A stretch of DNA of 64,000 bases from Legionella antarctica. GTDB lineage: Bacteria; Pseudomonadota; Gammaproteobacteria; Legionellales; Legionellaceae. The stretch spans positions 2,153,001 through 2,217,000 of the forward strand of contig NZ_AP022839.1 of NCBI RefSeq assembly GCF_011764505.1, written 5' to 3'. The first letter of the stretch is position 1. Each line of letters starts with the position of its first letter. Shown one piece after another: positions 18,584 through 28,450 of this stretch. The position numbers and the translations under genes were made by a program. The notes beneath the pieces were generated by a model. The model made no database searches and was not told the DNA's origin. It saw only the letters and a list, made by a program, of their open reading frames with translations.

Positions 18584-21067
18584 TTATACTATCTCTGTTT
18601 CTACATCATCTTTAGCTATCATTTTACTTCTGGATTTTACTTCATTTAATGAAGAGGGACGACGTAGCTCGTCATCAGCAAAATCATCTACTTTAATAAT
18701 TTCTTGCCTCGCTATCTCAGCTTCTTCCAATTGTTTGGCTTCGACTGGGGTTAATATCTCACAATGTAACGCTTCTTTAATCTGATCAAGGAAAGTCAGA
18801 GATTTTAATACATGATCTTTCGCTGCTTTCATGACCTTTTTCTCTAATTCCTCTGCAGCACATACTTTATGGAATGCTTCTTCTAGCCGGCCTAATGGGC
18901 AATTTTCACCTGCTTCATGGTATACCAGACGGGTTAGGCGATTTCGAGTTTCATTAGGTTCAATTAAAATTCTTGCTAGTTTATGTCCTAAGTGGTCATC
19001 AGGTTTATTTCTTCTATTTCCTAAAGGTTTTAAAATTAAATGCAAAGCTATTCTAGCCCAGCGTGCAGGGAAATTAATAATAACACCGTGCATGGCTGTT
19101 TCACACTCATGTAATAATTGTTGGCAAGAGTACTGAACTAATGGCAAATCGGCTTGTGGCTCCCCATCCTCATAAAAACGTTTCAGTACTGCTGACGCCA
19201 TATATAAACAACTTAGCATATCGCCTAGACGGGCTGATAATTTCTCTTTACGCTTCAAATTCCCGCCTATAACAGCCATAGAAAAATCAGCAAGAAATGC
19301 CAAATTAGTACTGTATTTATGTATCAATTGGTAATATCTTTTCACGCTACTCGGGGGGGCTTTGGTCATCCATGCATCAGTCCATGCAAATATTAAAGAC
19401 TTAGTGAAATTAGCTATAACAAATCCTACATGTCCAAAAAACACCTTATCAAACTCTGTTAAATCATTGTTTCTTACACTTTCAAGCTCTTTAAAAACAT
19501 AGGGATGGCAACGAACTGCACCTTGACCAAAAATAATCAAACTACGCGTTAGAATATTAGCCCCTTCTACGGTAATCGCAATTGGAGTGCCTTGATAACC
19601 TCTGCCTAGATAGTTATTGGGACCAAGACAAATCCCTTTTCCACCATGAATATCCATACCATCACAGGCAAGCTGTCGAGCACGTTCGGTGGTATGATAT
19701 TTTAATATTGCCCCGGCAACAGAAGGTTTTGCTCCATGATCTATTGCAGCCGCAGCCATAGTTAGAGATGCATCAATTATATATGTAGACGCTGCTATTC
19801 GAGCCAATGGCTCTTCAATACCTTCAAATTTACCAATAGATTGATTAAATTGCTTGCGGATTCTTGCATAGGCTCCTGATGCTAAAGCAATGACTTGAGC
19901 CCCACCGCTTGCACTTGAAGGTAAGGAGATAGCTCTGCCTGCACTTAGGCATTCCATTAGCATGCTCCAGCCATGACCCGCCATTTCTTGTCCACCAATT
20001 AAATAATCCATAGGAACAAATACATCTTTACCCTGGGTAGGACCATTCAGAAATCCAATATTTAAGGGGAAATGCCTACGCCCTTTTGTAACACCCTGTG
20101 TATCTGCTGGAATAAGTGCACAAGTGATGCCTATATCCTCACCTTTTCCTAATAAATTATCAGGGTCAAACATTCTGAATGCCAATCCTATAACTGTAGC
20201 TACAGGACATAAGGTGATGTAACGTTTATTCCAGTTTAGACGCACTCCAAGAACCTGCTCACCATTAAATTCCTGACGACATACAATCCCTTCATCTGGA
20301 ATTGAAGCTGCATCAGAACCAGCATTTGGTCCTGTTAAAGCGAAACAGGGAACTTCACGACCGTCTGCCAATCGAGGTAAATAATAGTTTTTTTGTGCTT
20401 CTGTGCCGTATTTAAGCAACAATTCACCTGGGCCTAATGAGTTAGGTACGCAAATAGTAGTGGCTGCAGTAATTGATAGACCATAAATTTTAACAAGAAT
20501 TGACATTTGAGCAGTAGCTGAGAATTCCAAACCACCATATTGTTTAGGAATAATCATCCCTAAAAAACGATTTTCTTTAATAAATTTCCATACTTCCGGA
20601 GGTAGATCAGTGTGATTATGAGTAATATCCCAATCATCAATCATGGCACAAAGCTCTTGGACTGGACCATCCATAAACGCCTTTTCTTCCTGCGTTAAAG
20701 ACACAGCTGGTGCTTTTCTTAACAATGAAAAATTTGGAGCACCACTAAATAAGTCCCCTTCCCAGCTGACAGTTCCCGCCTCTAATGCCTCTCGTTCAGT
20801 AGAGGACATTGCAGGCATTGCTTTAGTTACTATTTTAAAAAGATGCTTTGATAATAATTCTCTTCTTAAGGATTTTATGGAACTTAAAACTAAAAGAATG
20901 GCTATGGACCATAAAAGGATCTCAGTGAATAATCCTGGATTGCCATAGTTCATAACCAAGGCCGCAAACATCGAAAAACAAATTGCCCATACTGAAATTG
21001 AAGCTTGCCGGGTTAATAAAATCCCTGTAGCTACTATTGTTGCAAGTATTAAAATAGCGTGTAACAC
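18584..21067 (-). CDS. fadE: Acyl-CoA dehydrogenase, FadE type
   Basis: The product should catalyse the first step of fatty-acid beta-oxidation, making trans-2-enoyl-CoA with FAD. At 827 residues it has the long FadE form (E. coli FadE is 814): two or three N-terminal membrane segments (residues about 1-65), then the acyl-CoA dehydrogenase domains (about 110-530) with LTGPNAGSDAASIPD and DIHGGKGICLG, then a DUF1974-type C-terminal extension. The start codon is GTG, chosen because AAGGAG lies eight bases upstream. The C-terminus is highly charged (LKSLTFLDQIKEA onward). Confidence 0.93.
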   Translation of the reverse strand: MLHAILILATIVATGILLTRQASISVWAICFSMFAALVMNYGNPGLFTEILLWSIAILLVLSSIKSLRRELLSKHLFKIVTKAMPAMSSTEREALEAGTVSWEGDLFSGAPNFSLLRKAPAVSLTQEEKAFMDGPVQELCAMIDDWDITHNHTDLPPEVWKFIKENRFLGMIIPKQYGGLEFSATAQMSILVKIYGLSITAATTICVPNSLGPGELLLKYGTEAQKNYYLPRLADGREVPCFALTGPNAGSDAASIPDEGIVCRQEFNGEQVLGVRLNWNKRYITLCPVATVIGLAFRMFDPDNLLGKGEDIGITCALIPADTQGVTKGRRHFPLNIGFLNGPTQGKDVFVPMDYLIGGQEMAGHGWSMLMECLSAGRAISLPSSASGGAQVIALASGAYARIRKQFNQSIGKFEGIEEPLARIAASTYIIDASLTMAAAAIDHGAKPSVAGAILKYHTTERARQLACDGMDIHGGKGICLGPNNYLGRGYQGTPIAITVEGANILTRSLIIFGQGAVRCHPYVFKELESVRNNDLTEFDKVFFGHVGFVIANFTKSLIFAWTDAWMTKAPPSSVKRYYQLIHKYSTNLAFLADFSMAVIGGNLKRKEKLSARLGDMLSCLYMASAVLKRFYEDGEPQADLPLVQYSCQQLLHECETAMHGVIINFPARWARIALHLILKPLGNRRNKPDDHLGHKLARILIEPNETRNRLTRLVYHEAGENCPLGRLEEAFHKVCAAEELEKKVMKAAKDHVLKSLTFLDQIKEALHCEILTPVEAKQLEEAEIARQEIIKVDDFADDELRRPSSLNEVKSRSKMIAKDDVETEIV

Positions 21068-21123
21068 AGCCCTTCTCCTTAGTTATCTGCAGCCTGATTT
21101 AAAAAATCAGATATTTTATTAAA

Positions 21124-21906
21124 TTATAGTGCATCCACAGCAGCTATTATCATTTTTGAAACAGATTCTGGGTCCTCCATTGGGAATAAATGTGTTCCCT
21201 TGATTTTAAGACATTTTATTTTAAAATGATTTTTCATATACCGAACATCCATTCTATCAACCACAGAGCTTTTGTCACCATATATCAACACAGAAGGAGT
21301 TAATAATTTCCCTTTATATTGGGGAATAACATGTGGGATGGTACGATATATTTGATATTCAATATGCCTGTCAAAACGAAGATGATACCCATCTTCTTTG
21401 CACTCCAAGCCATAAGTGATGTAATCATTTAAACATTCATCAGTAAAGGTTTTGAATAAGTCACGAGTTCTTAAGTAACGGAGCAGTTGATCGTGATTTT
21501 GCCAATACTCTCGTCTTCCCCTGGTTCTAAATGCTGGGGTGATGCGATCTATAATACCCAACGATTTAGCCAGTTTCACCATATTGGATTTTAAAGGTCC
21601 AATAAGAGGAGAATCCAGCATAATCACTCCTTTGAACAATTGAGGCTCCTCTATTGCTGCCAATAAACTTAATACGCCACCTAAAGAATGTCCTAAACCT
21701 ATTACTGGCTGTCTCGCTTGTCTTTTAATACTGGCAATAAGTTCTTTTACTAGGTTATGCCAATTTTCACTTACAGGAAAAAGAGGGTTATGACCAATTC
21801 TGTCTATATAACAATAATCAAATCGCTCTTCCAAATGATCTAACATTTGTTTATAGCAAAGAGAGGGAAATCCATTACCGTGAGCAAAATGGATTAGCTC
21901 CTTCAT
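21124..21906 (-). CDS. Alpha/beta hydrolase
   Basis: 260 residues with the fold markers of an alpha/beta hydrolase: an oxyanion HG motif in FAHGNGFP, the nucleophile elbow GLGHSLGGVLS (Ser), an Asp in YGDKSSVVD, and a C-terminal His in KGTHLFPMEDP. The substrate is unknown. Its ATG overlaps the DUF1189 gene by 4 bp, so it is the last gene of the ugpA-ugpE-ugpC-DUF1189 transcription unit. A role in lipid or glycerophosphodiester breakdown would fit the neighbours, but this is a guess from context. Confidence 0.85.
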   Translation of the reverse strand: MKELIHFAHGNGFPSLCYKQMLDHLEERFDYCYIDRIGHNPLFPVSENWHNLVKELIASIKRQARQPVIGLGHSLGGVLSLLAAIEEPQLFKGVIMLDSPLIGPLKSNMVKLAKSLGIIDRITPAFRTRGRREYWQNHDQLLRYLRTRDLFKTFTDECLNDYITYGLECKEDGYHLRFDRHIEYQIYRTIPHVIPQYKGKLLTPSVLIYGDKSSVVDRMDVRYMKNHFKIKCLKIKGTHLFPMEDPESVSKMIIAAVDAL

Positions 21907-22775
21907 AGAATAACCATCTTATTACTTTCTGCTTTTAATGAGTAAATAGCAAAACCAAAATACAGAGCCATTATAACCAATATAACAAAGCCCAATCCCG
22001 GGAACATTGCATCAAACGTTAACATCATTATCAATACCAAAAGCATGGGAGTAGTAGCCACCATAAACATCCGGCTGGATTGGGTAAAAGAAATTTTAAA
22101 TGAAAAAAAGATACTTGAAAAAACCTGACCCAAAAATGCAAGAACTAAAAAAATCACCACAAACATAGAATAGAATATAGCGACTACTATAGGGTAAATT
22201 AGTAACTCAGAAGCATATTTTAATCCTGCCATGTTGTTCTCATCGACTATTTTTTTACCACTAAATGCAAAATTAGACCCTTTACCAAACGATTGGGTTA
22301 AAGGAACACCTGGATTAATTTCTGTTGAGCTTGAAGCAAATAATTTGGGGGTTGGTATTTTAAAATCAATTTTATCTTTAGTAATGAGAATATTAAGATT
22401 CGGATATTTCGGACCAAACTTATCTATTGTTCCACTCGTATCAACAATTAAAACCACCTGATTTTTTTTATTTTTAACAAGGTAGGGCATTGGTTTATCT
22501 AATGATGCCTCGCCATTTTGTACGTAAATAGTAGGCAATAGTAGAAGTGGCTCAATAATTTGCTCGTTAAATGACTGATTTAAATTACTGCTCATTCTCA
22601 CTGCAAATGGAATAGACAATACTGCAACAGCTAACAGAAGATAAATTAACCCAAGACCACGCCAACGCTTACCCACATCAACATACAAACGCCTTGAGTA
22701 AAAAGACATATAAAGTGCCTCCCAATAACGATAGACGGGAGCATCAATTAGCTTTAATTTATTTTTTGCTTTAGC
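21903..22775 (-). CDS. DUF1189-family membrane protein
   Basis: About 290 residues. I place the start at a GTG (22775) that overlaps the ATPase stop by 5 bp and has GGAG six bases before it; an ATG at 22820 in the same frame would overlap the ATPase by 50 bp and lacks a ribosome site. The N-terminal ALYMSFYSRRLYVDVGKRWRGLG and the following hydrophobic helix, a long extracytoplasmic segment, and three or four C-terminal membrane helices match DUF1189 proteins. The role is unknown. Position between an ABC importer and a hydrolase suggests an envelope function. Confidence 0.75.
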   Translation of the reverse strand, partial: AKAKNKLKLIDAPVYRYWEALYMSFYSRRLYVDVGKRWRGLGLIYLLLAVAVLSIPFAVRMSSNLNQSFNEQIIEPLLLLPTIYVQNGEASLDKPMPYLVKNKKNQVVLIVDTSGTIDKFGPKYPNLNILITKDKIDFKIPTPKLFASSSTEINPGVPLTQSFGKGSNFAFSGKKIVDENNMAGLKYASELLIYPIVVAIFYSMFVVIFLVLAFLGQVFSSIFFSFKISFTQSSRMFMVATTPMLLVLIMMLTFDAMFPGLGFVILVIMALYFGFAIYSLKAESNKMVIL

Positions 22776-23862
22776 CACGCCATTCTCCAATTCGTTTACC
22801 TGTTTTCTGATGAAATACATGCACTTTTAATTTCGGTAATTCAACATGTATTTTTCCATTTGCCAAAGGTCGATCCGCAGGAACACGCAAACTAAGACAT
22901 TCGTCATTTTTAATACACTTACCCTGGATCAGCTTATCAGCTCCCATATCATCAATAAATTCAATCCGAAGTTCAATACCTTGTTGGTTATCCTCCGAGC
23001 AGAGCTGAACATGTTCGGGTCTGATGGCTAAAACTAAATGGGTTTTATCTGCCATGTGTTCAGTCCACTCAGGAGCAGGAAAATGAACGCCCAAACTGGA
23101 TTGAATAATATTAGTATTCTTATCAAATACTCCCTTAAGAAAATTAATTGGATAATGACCTGTAAATCCCGCTACAAAAAGTGTCGCCGGGTTTTGATAT
23201 AGATCTTGGGGTGTTCCAATTTGTTCAACAAGCCCCTGATTAAGCACCAATACCCGTTCTGCCATAGTCATCGCTTCTGTTTGATCATGGGTTACATACA
23301 GGCTGGTTGTATTAAATTGTTGGTGTAGTTTCTTAATTTCATGGCGCATTTCTGTTCGCAATTGGGCATCTAAATTGGATAATGGCTCATCAAATAAAAA
23401 AACTGCAGGAGAGCGCACTATAGCTCTTCCCATAGCAACTCTTTGTTTTTGCCCCCCCGAAAGTGCTTGAGGTTTTCTCTCCAAATAAGGTGTTAATTGA
23501 AGTAATTTAGCCGCATCAGCAACTCGCCGATGAATCTCTTTAACACTAAAACGTCTCATTTTTAATGCATAAGCCATATTATCAAAAACAGTCATATGAG
23601 GATAAAGAGCATAATTTTGAAAGACCATAGCCATGTCTCTTTTCGCAGCAGGAACTTCATTGACGCATTGATTATTAATCTTTATTGTTCCAGAGCTGAT
23701 TTCATCTAACCCCGCAATTAATCTTAATAAAGTAGATTTACCACAGCCAGAAGGACCAACCACTACCATGAACTCACCTTTTTTAATACTTAAACTTAAT
23801 TTATTCAAAATGGTTGTTGGTCCAACATGTTTTGATACGTCTATTAAATCAACAGTTGCCAT
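22771..23862 (-). CDS. ugpC: ABC importer ATPase, UgpC/MalK type
   Basis: This ATPase should drive import of sn-glycerol-3-phosphate or a related carbohydrate. It has Walker A GPSGCGKST (about residues 37-45), the signature LSGGQKQRVAMGR, Walker B FLFDEPLSNLD and the H-loop THDQTEAMTMA. The C-terminal TOBE/OB region (from about 240) is typical of MalK-family ATPases that serve sugar importers. The length, 363 residues, is normal. It follows ugpE by 2 bp and overlaps the DUF1189 gene. Confidence 0.85.
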   Translation of the reverse strand: MATVDLIDVSKHVGPTTILNKLSLSIKKGEFMVVVGPSGCGKSTLLRLIAGLDEISSGTIKINNQCVNEVPAAKRDMAMVFQNYALYPHMTVFDNMAYALKMRRFSVKEIHRRVADAAKLLQLTPYLERKPQALSGGQKQRVAMGRAIVRSPAVFLFDEPLSNLDAQLRTEMRHEIKKLHQQFNTTSLYVTHDQTEAMTMAERVLVLNQGLVEQIGTPQDLYQNPATLFVAGFTGHYPINFLKGVFDKNTNIIQSSLGVHFPAPEWTEHMADKTHLVLAIRPEHVQLCSEDNQQGIELRIEFIDDMGADKLIQGKCIKNDECLSLRVPADRPLANGKIHVELPKLKVHVFHQKTGKRIGEWRG

Positions 23863-23864
23863 GC

Positions 23865-24692
23865 TTATTTTAATCCTTTTTCAAACCATCGTTGCATCAC
23901 CATAACCACCATACAGGGAGGAATTAGAGCAATCAATGCAACGGTCATAATATAATGCCATTGAGGAACCTGATCAGCGACACCTGCTAAATATCGGATG
24001 CCCATTACTATAGTTGTCATTTTAGTTTCTGTTGTAATAACCAACGGCCATAAATACTGATTCCACCCATACACGAATAAGATGACAAATAAAGCAGCAA
24101 TCTGTGTTTGGGATAAAGGCAAAACAATGTCGAAAAAAAAGCGTATAGGACCGGCCCCATCGAGCTTTGCTGCATCGACTAAATCCTTGGGGATGGTTTT
24201 AAAAAACTGCCGAAATAGAAAAGTTCCTGTAGCTGAAGCAAGCAGCGGCAAAGTTAATCCAGAAAATGTATTTAGTAGTCCAAAGGAGGCAACCACCTGA
24301 AAAGTAGGAACGATTCTAACTTCAACGGGTAACATCATCGTTGCAAATACAAATGCAAAACACCACTTTTTAAAAGGGAAATCAAAATAAACCAAAGCAA
24401 AGGCTGAGCCTAATGCAAGGATAATTTTACCAAGGGCAATAGCCAAGGCCATCAAAAGGCTGTTCAATAACATATAGGTAATTGGTTCCCCCCCCGTTAC
24501 TGCTAAACCCTCAATTAATACAGTTTTCATATTTTTTAAAAAAGAGGAGCCTGGAACTAATGGAATATGCGATTGCATCATTACTGCCCCCTCATTACTC
24601 GCAGCAACTATCGCTAAATATAAAGGCAATAACATGAGCATAATAAAAAAAATTAAAAGTCCATGTGAGAGTATGCAACGAAACAGTTTCAT
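23865..24692 (-). CDS. ugpE: ABC importer permease, UgpE/MalG type
   Basis: 275 residues with six predicted membrane helices and the binding-protein-dependent permease EAA loop (DAAKLDGAGPIRFFFDIVLPL), which docks the ATPase. It resembles UgpE of the glycerol-3-phosphate importer. Its ATG overlaps the ugpA stop by 4 bp (ATGA). With UgpA it forms the membrane channel. Confidence 0.85.
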   Translation of the reverse strand: MKLFRCILSHGLLIFFIMLMLLPLYLAIVAASNEGAVMMQSHIPLVPGSSFLKNMKTVLIEGLAVTGGEPITYMLLNSLLMALAIALGKIILALGSAFALVYFDFPFKKWCFAFVFATMMLPVEVRIVPTFQVVASFGLLNTFSGLTLPLLASATGTFLFRQFFKTIPKDLVDAAKLDGAGPIRFFFDIVLPLSQTQIAALFVILFVYGWNQYLWPLVITTETKMTTIVMGIRYLAGVADQVPQWHYIMTVALIALIPPCMVVMVMQRWFEKGLK

Positions 24693-25609
24693 TCGTAATG
24701 AACCTTTTTTTCTAGAAAGCGAAATTGCAACAAAGAGACTATCCCAACTATGGCCATTAATAAAACTGATTGAGCAGATGAGCTTCCTATGTCCATTCCT
24801 ACAAATCCATCTTCATAAACCTTATAAATCAAATTAGTAGTACTGTTACCTGGACCACCATGGGTCATTACTTGAATAATACCGAAGGTATCAAAAAAAC
24901 CATAGATGAGATTCATTATTAAAAGAAAAAACGTGGTGGGGGATAATAGAGGCATAATTATTTGCCAGAAACGTTGACCTGGTGAAGCACCATCAATAAT
25001 GGCTGCGTCAATTAAACTTTGGGGTACGGCTTTAAGCGCAGCGAAGTAAAATAAAAAGTTATAGCTAAACTGTTGCCAGCTCGCTGTTAAAATAACCACC
25101 AACATCGCTTGATTTGCATTATTTACATAATCAAAATGAATGCCTAAAGACTGTAATGCCTGAGTCATCCAGCCTAATGCTGGATGGCACAAAAATCGCC
25201 AAAGTATCGCTGCCACAGCCGGGGCTATCGCATAAGGCCATATCAACAAAGATTTATAAATTCCCTGGCTTTTACTCCGATGACTTACCAGATGAGCCAT
25301 AATCAGTCCCAGACTCATAGTAATTAAAGTAACGCTGATAGCGATAATAAAAGTAACCCAAACTGCTTTGACGTAGGCGGGATCAAGAAATAAATCAAAA
25401 AAATTGGTAAATCCGGCAAAGTGCTGATGCAATCCAAAAGCGTCTGAATAAAAAAAAGATTGCTTTAAGGCACTGCAGGCAGGCCAAATAAAAAACACAA
25501 CTGTTATTATAAGTTGAGGAAGTATAAAGAGCCAAGCATAGAAATTTTGGTGATTAAATTTAGCCATTAGCCAACCATAGAGCGATTTAATGATGTATTT
25601 GCTTAGCAC
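24689..25609 (-). CDS. ugpA: ABC importer permease, UgpA/MalF type
   Basis: Up to 306 residues with six membrane helices and an EAA loop (DAAIIDGASPGQRFWQIIMPLLSP). The second ATG (25567, MAKFNHQNFYAWLFILPQL) puts the first helix at the usual distance from the N-terminus and may be the real start. It is the first gene of the unit. No periplasmic binding protein (UgpB) gene lies on either side, so the importer must borrow one encoded elsewhere, or the substrate assignment is imprecise. Confidence 0.83.
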   Translation of the reverse strand: MLSKYIIKSLYGWLMAKFNHQNFYAWLFILPQLIITVVFFIWPACSALKQSFFYSDAFGLHQHFAGFTNFFDLFLDPAYVKAVWVTFIIAISVTLITMSLGLIMAHLVSHRSKSQGIYKSLLIWPYAIAPAVAAILWRFLCHPALGWMTQALQSLGIHFDYVNNANQAMLVVILTASWQQFSYNFLFYFAALKAVPQSLIDAAIIDGASPGQRFWQIIMPLLSPTTFFLLIMNLIYGFFDTFGIIQVMTHGGPGNSTTNLIYKVYEDGFVGMDIGSSSAQSVLLMAIVGIVSLLQFRFLEKKVHYE

Positions 25610-26087
25610 TTACGAGTCGTTCAATTTTTATTCAAAAAATTCAAATTCAAACAGTTTGAAATGCTTTATTAAAATTTTTTGCGTCTTCCCTGGCAGGCTC
25701 GTAAACTCTAGCACTACATCACTTAAAATAAGATTATATAGCGATTTTCAATAACTATGCGAGCGCTAAAAGCGTTAATGTAGTATAACATTATATAAGA
25801 GATAGCCTTCGCGTAACAGCTCTATTTTTTAACTTCACTTTGGCAAATTGAATTGAAGCAAGAATGCAACGTCTCAATGAGTCAGGCAATTTTTCATCCT
25901 GAACACAACGAATAATCTTTACTTTCAGGAACTATACCAGTTTCAGGAGATCGATCACGATGTTTGAGATGACGTTCCCAGAAAATTCCTTTTTCCTCTG
26001 GTTATTGAGAAATTACGTGAATCAATGTAACTATTTATAGATGTAATGACCTTGTCTCTGTATTTAGGATAACAGGAGGAACAAATT
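25610..26087. other. Divergent intergenic region between ugpA and the quinone oxidoreductase gene
   Basis: About 480 bp with no credible gene. It must hold promoters for both flanking genes. An AGGAGGA at 26074-26080 is the ribosome site of the downstream gene. I see no strong operator palindrome. Confidence 0.4.
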
Positions 26088-27056
26088 TTGCGATACATAC
26101 ACATAGAAAACCCAGGCCCAAACAATCAACTGATTATTTCAGAGGGGCCAAAGCCAAAATACAGCGATTCGCAAATATTGGTACAAGTCCGAGCTACTGC
26201 ACTAAACAGAGCTGATTTGATGCAACGGTCTGGTAAATACCCTCCCCCATCCGGTGAGTCTGATATACCAGGTCTTGAAGTGGCAGGAGACGTGGTAGCA
26301 GTGGGTAAGAAAGTCAGTCAGTTTAAACCAGGGGATAGAGTATACGGCCTCGTTGGCAGTGGAGGCTATGCTGAGTATTGTCCTGTAAATGAAACGCTGG
26401 CTCATCTCATTCCGCAGAGTTGGGATTACACTCTTGCGGCGGCTTTGCCCGAGGCATTGACCACAGTTTATGCTACCCTTTTTGATCTGGGAGCACTTAA
26501 ACCAGGGCAAATATTGTTAATTCATGGCGCTGGAAGTGGTATCGCTTCACTGGCAATTCAGATGGCGAAACTTACTCAAGCAAAAGTGATTACTACTGTG
26601 GGTGATAATCGCAAAATTGAAAAAGCTTTGGCTCTTGGGGCTGATCAGGTAATCAATTATAAAGAAAGTGATTTTGAAGACTTAGTCGAGGAACAAAGTA
26701 TTAATCTGATTCTTGACTTTATTGGTGGAGATTATTTTAATAAACACCTTCACCTTCTAAAATCACAAGGGAAACTAATCCAAATTGCCTGTCTCAAAGG
26801 AAGTACTGTTGAATGCAATCTGGCCTTGATCATGCGTAAAAGACTGCAAATTATAGGATTTGTCCTGAGACCCCAAAGCATAGAAGACAAAACCAGATTA
26901 TGGGACTTAGCCCATAAAGACTGGTTTAATGCTTTATCTCAAGGAAATCTCGCTCCCGCCCTTGATAGTGAGTTTAAATTCGAGAAAATGGAGCAAGCTC
27001 ATCAATACATGCACTCAAGTGAGCATTTTGGGAAAATTGTTGTCCATATAAGTTAA
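26088..27056 (+). CDS. NAD(P)H:quinone oxidoreductase, zinc-free MDR family (PIG3-like)
   Basis: 322-residue medium-chain dehydrogenase/reductase. The N-terminal GroES-like domain carries ALNRADLMQRSGKYPPPSG, typical of the PIG3/quinone oxidoreductase branch, and the Rossmann domain carries LIHGAGSGIASLAIQMAK for NADPH. Structural zinc cysteines are absent, as expected for this branch. The start is a TTG at 26088, seven bases after a perfect AGGAGGA; there is no ATG near that fits. It is monocistronic and ends convergent with the ClC gene. Confidence 0.88.
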   Translation: MRYIHIENPGPNNQLIISEGPKPKYSDSQILVQVRATALNRADLMQRSGKYPPPSGESDIPGLEVAGDVVAVGKKVSQFKPGDRVYGLVGSGGYAEYCPVNETLAHLIPQSWDYTLAAALPEALTTVYATLFDLGALKPGQILLIHGAGSGIASLAIQMAKLTQAKVITTVGDNRKIEKALALGADQVINYKESDFEDLVEEQSINLILDFIGGDYFNKHLHLLKSQGKLIQIACLKGSTVECNLALIMRKRLQIIGFVLRPQSIEDKTRLWDLAHKDWFNALSQGNLAPALDSEFKFEKMEQAHQYMHSSEHFGKIVVHIS

Positions 27057-27157
27057 GAGTAGCCATGGTTCAACGCAGACTAAACATGGTTATTAAGTTG
27101 AGTACCATGAATATAAGTAGTCCCTAGCAGGTGCACTAGGGAATTTTTTGAAAGTGC

Positions 27158-28450
27158 CTACTCTTTTATTTTCAACTTTAACTTTAAGGATCGCTCCAAT
27201 AGCTGGGTATAAATAGGTTTATTTCGAGCTAATTGCATCACAGTAGTTGATGTAATACAGGTGATCATCAGAGGTAAGATTAATAAATAATTTTGGGTCA
27301 TTTCCACTACTAAAATCACGCCCGTAATTGGAGAACGTACTGTCGCTGCAAATAAAGCACCCATACCGGCAACAGCAAACATACCGGGTTGGATTGAAAA
27401 ATCCATAGTCATCCAATGCAACACATGGAATGCAGCCAAACCCAGCAAAGTACCCAAAGCCAGCATAGGAGCAAAAATCCCTCCTGGCACACTTGTCGAA
27501 TAAGATAGCATCGTGGTAAAAAATCTAATGATCAGTAAAAAACATAAAACATGAACGCTGGGTGACATGCTCAAAGCCTGATTAATGATACCGTAACCAC
27601 CGCCAACTGTTGGAGGATATAAGTATGCCAGATAGCCAATCAATAGCCCAACAAGTAACACATAGGCTAAATGATGTTTTGAATCCAGTTCATCTAACTG
27701 TTTCAGAGTCCACATCAGTGTCAGATTAAACAACAGGCCAACCAGTCCAACAACAATACCAAAGATAAAAAATAGCCAGAGAGATGACAAACTGGGTAAA
27801 TCGAATAATTGCATTTGAATGGAGGGTTGTGAACCAACACAAAGATTAAGGGTTATAGTGGCTGTCACACAAGTAATAACAACCATTTTAAAATTAGTAA
27901 ATGAATAATTAAACTGATTGCGCATTTCCTCCATAACAAATAATACTCCGGCTAAGGGAGCATTAAATGCTGCAGCCAGACCAGCTGCGGAACCTGCGGC
28001 AATTAACGTATCGCATCGGTGGCGTGCAAGGTTAAAGACTTCTCCTAACATAGCCCCTAAATTACCACCCATCTGTATTGTCGGCCCCTCTCTACCCATA
28101 ACCATTTTACCGGATATGGCTAAAACGCCAGAAAAAAACTTTACTGGAATTAAACGTCGCCAAAAAATGGGTCTGATGTGGAGCAACGTACCCTCAATTT
28201 CAGGAACACCGCTGCCCGCAGCTTCTGGAGCGATAAAGTGCACTGAAAGCCAGGATACTAAAACCATAAGCATTGTTAAAATCGCAGAAACCAATCCCAC
28301 TGGCCAACCATGATCCTGAACAAAGCTTAGAAAAGAACTCAATAATAGATCAAGCTCTGCAATAGCCAATTGAAATAACGAAGCTATTAAACCGGTTAAT
28401 ACACCCAATATCACAGATAAAGCATAAAGTATCAGGACTTTTTTATTCAT
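27158..28450 (-). CDS. ClC-family chloride channel/transporter
   Basis: 430 residues with about ten hydrophobic helices. The ion-pathway motifs are present: GSGVPEIEG, GREGPTIQMGG with the gating glutamate, and GGIFAPMLALG. It resembles ClcA-type Cl-/H+ antiporters used in acid resistance, though it is somewhat shorter than the E. coli protein. The start overlaps the trpEG stop by 4 bp, so it is cotranscribed with it, an unexpected pairing. No CBS domain is attached. Confidence 0.88.
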   Translation of the reverse strand: MNKKVLILYALSVILGVLTGLIASLFQLAIAELDLLLSSFLSFVQDHGWPVGLVSAILTMLMVLVSWLSVHFIAPEAAGSGVPEIEGTLLHIRPIFWRRLIPVKFFSGVLAISGKMVMGREGPTIQMGGNLGAMLGEVFNLARHRCDTLIAAGSAAGLAAAFNAPLAGVLFVMEEMRNQFNYSFTNFKMVVITCVTATITLNLCVGSQPSIQMQLFDLPSLSSLWLFFIFGIVVGLVGLLFNLTLMWTLKQLDELDSKHHLAYVLLVGLLIGYLAYLYPPTVGGGYGIINQALSMSPSVHVLCFLLIIRFFTTMLSYSTSVPGGIFAPMLALGTLLGLAAFHVLHWMTMDFSIQPGMFAVAGMGALFAATVRSPITGVILVVEMTQNYLLILPLMITCITSTTVMQLARNKPIYTQLLERSLKLKLKIKE

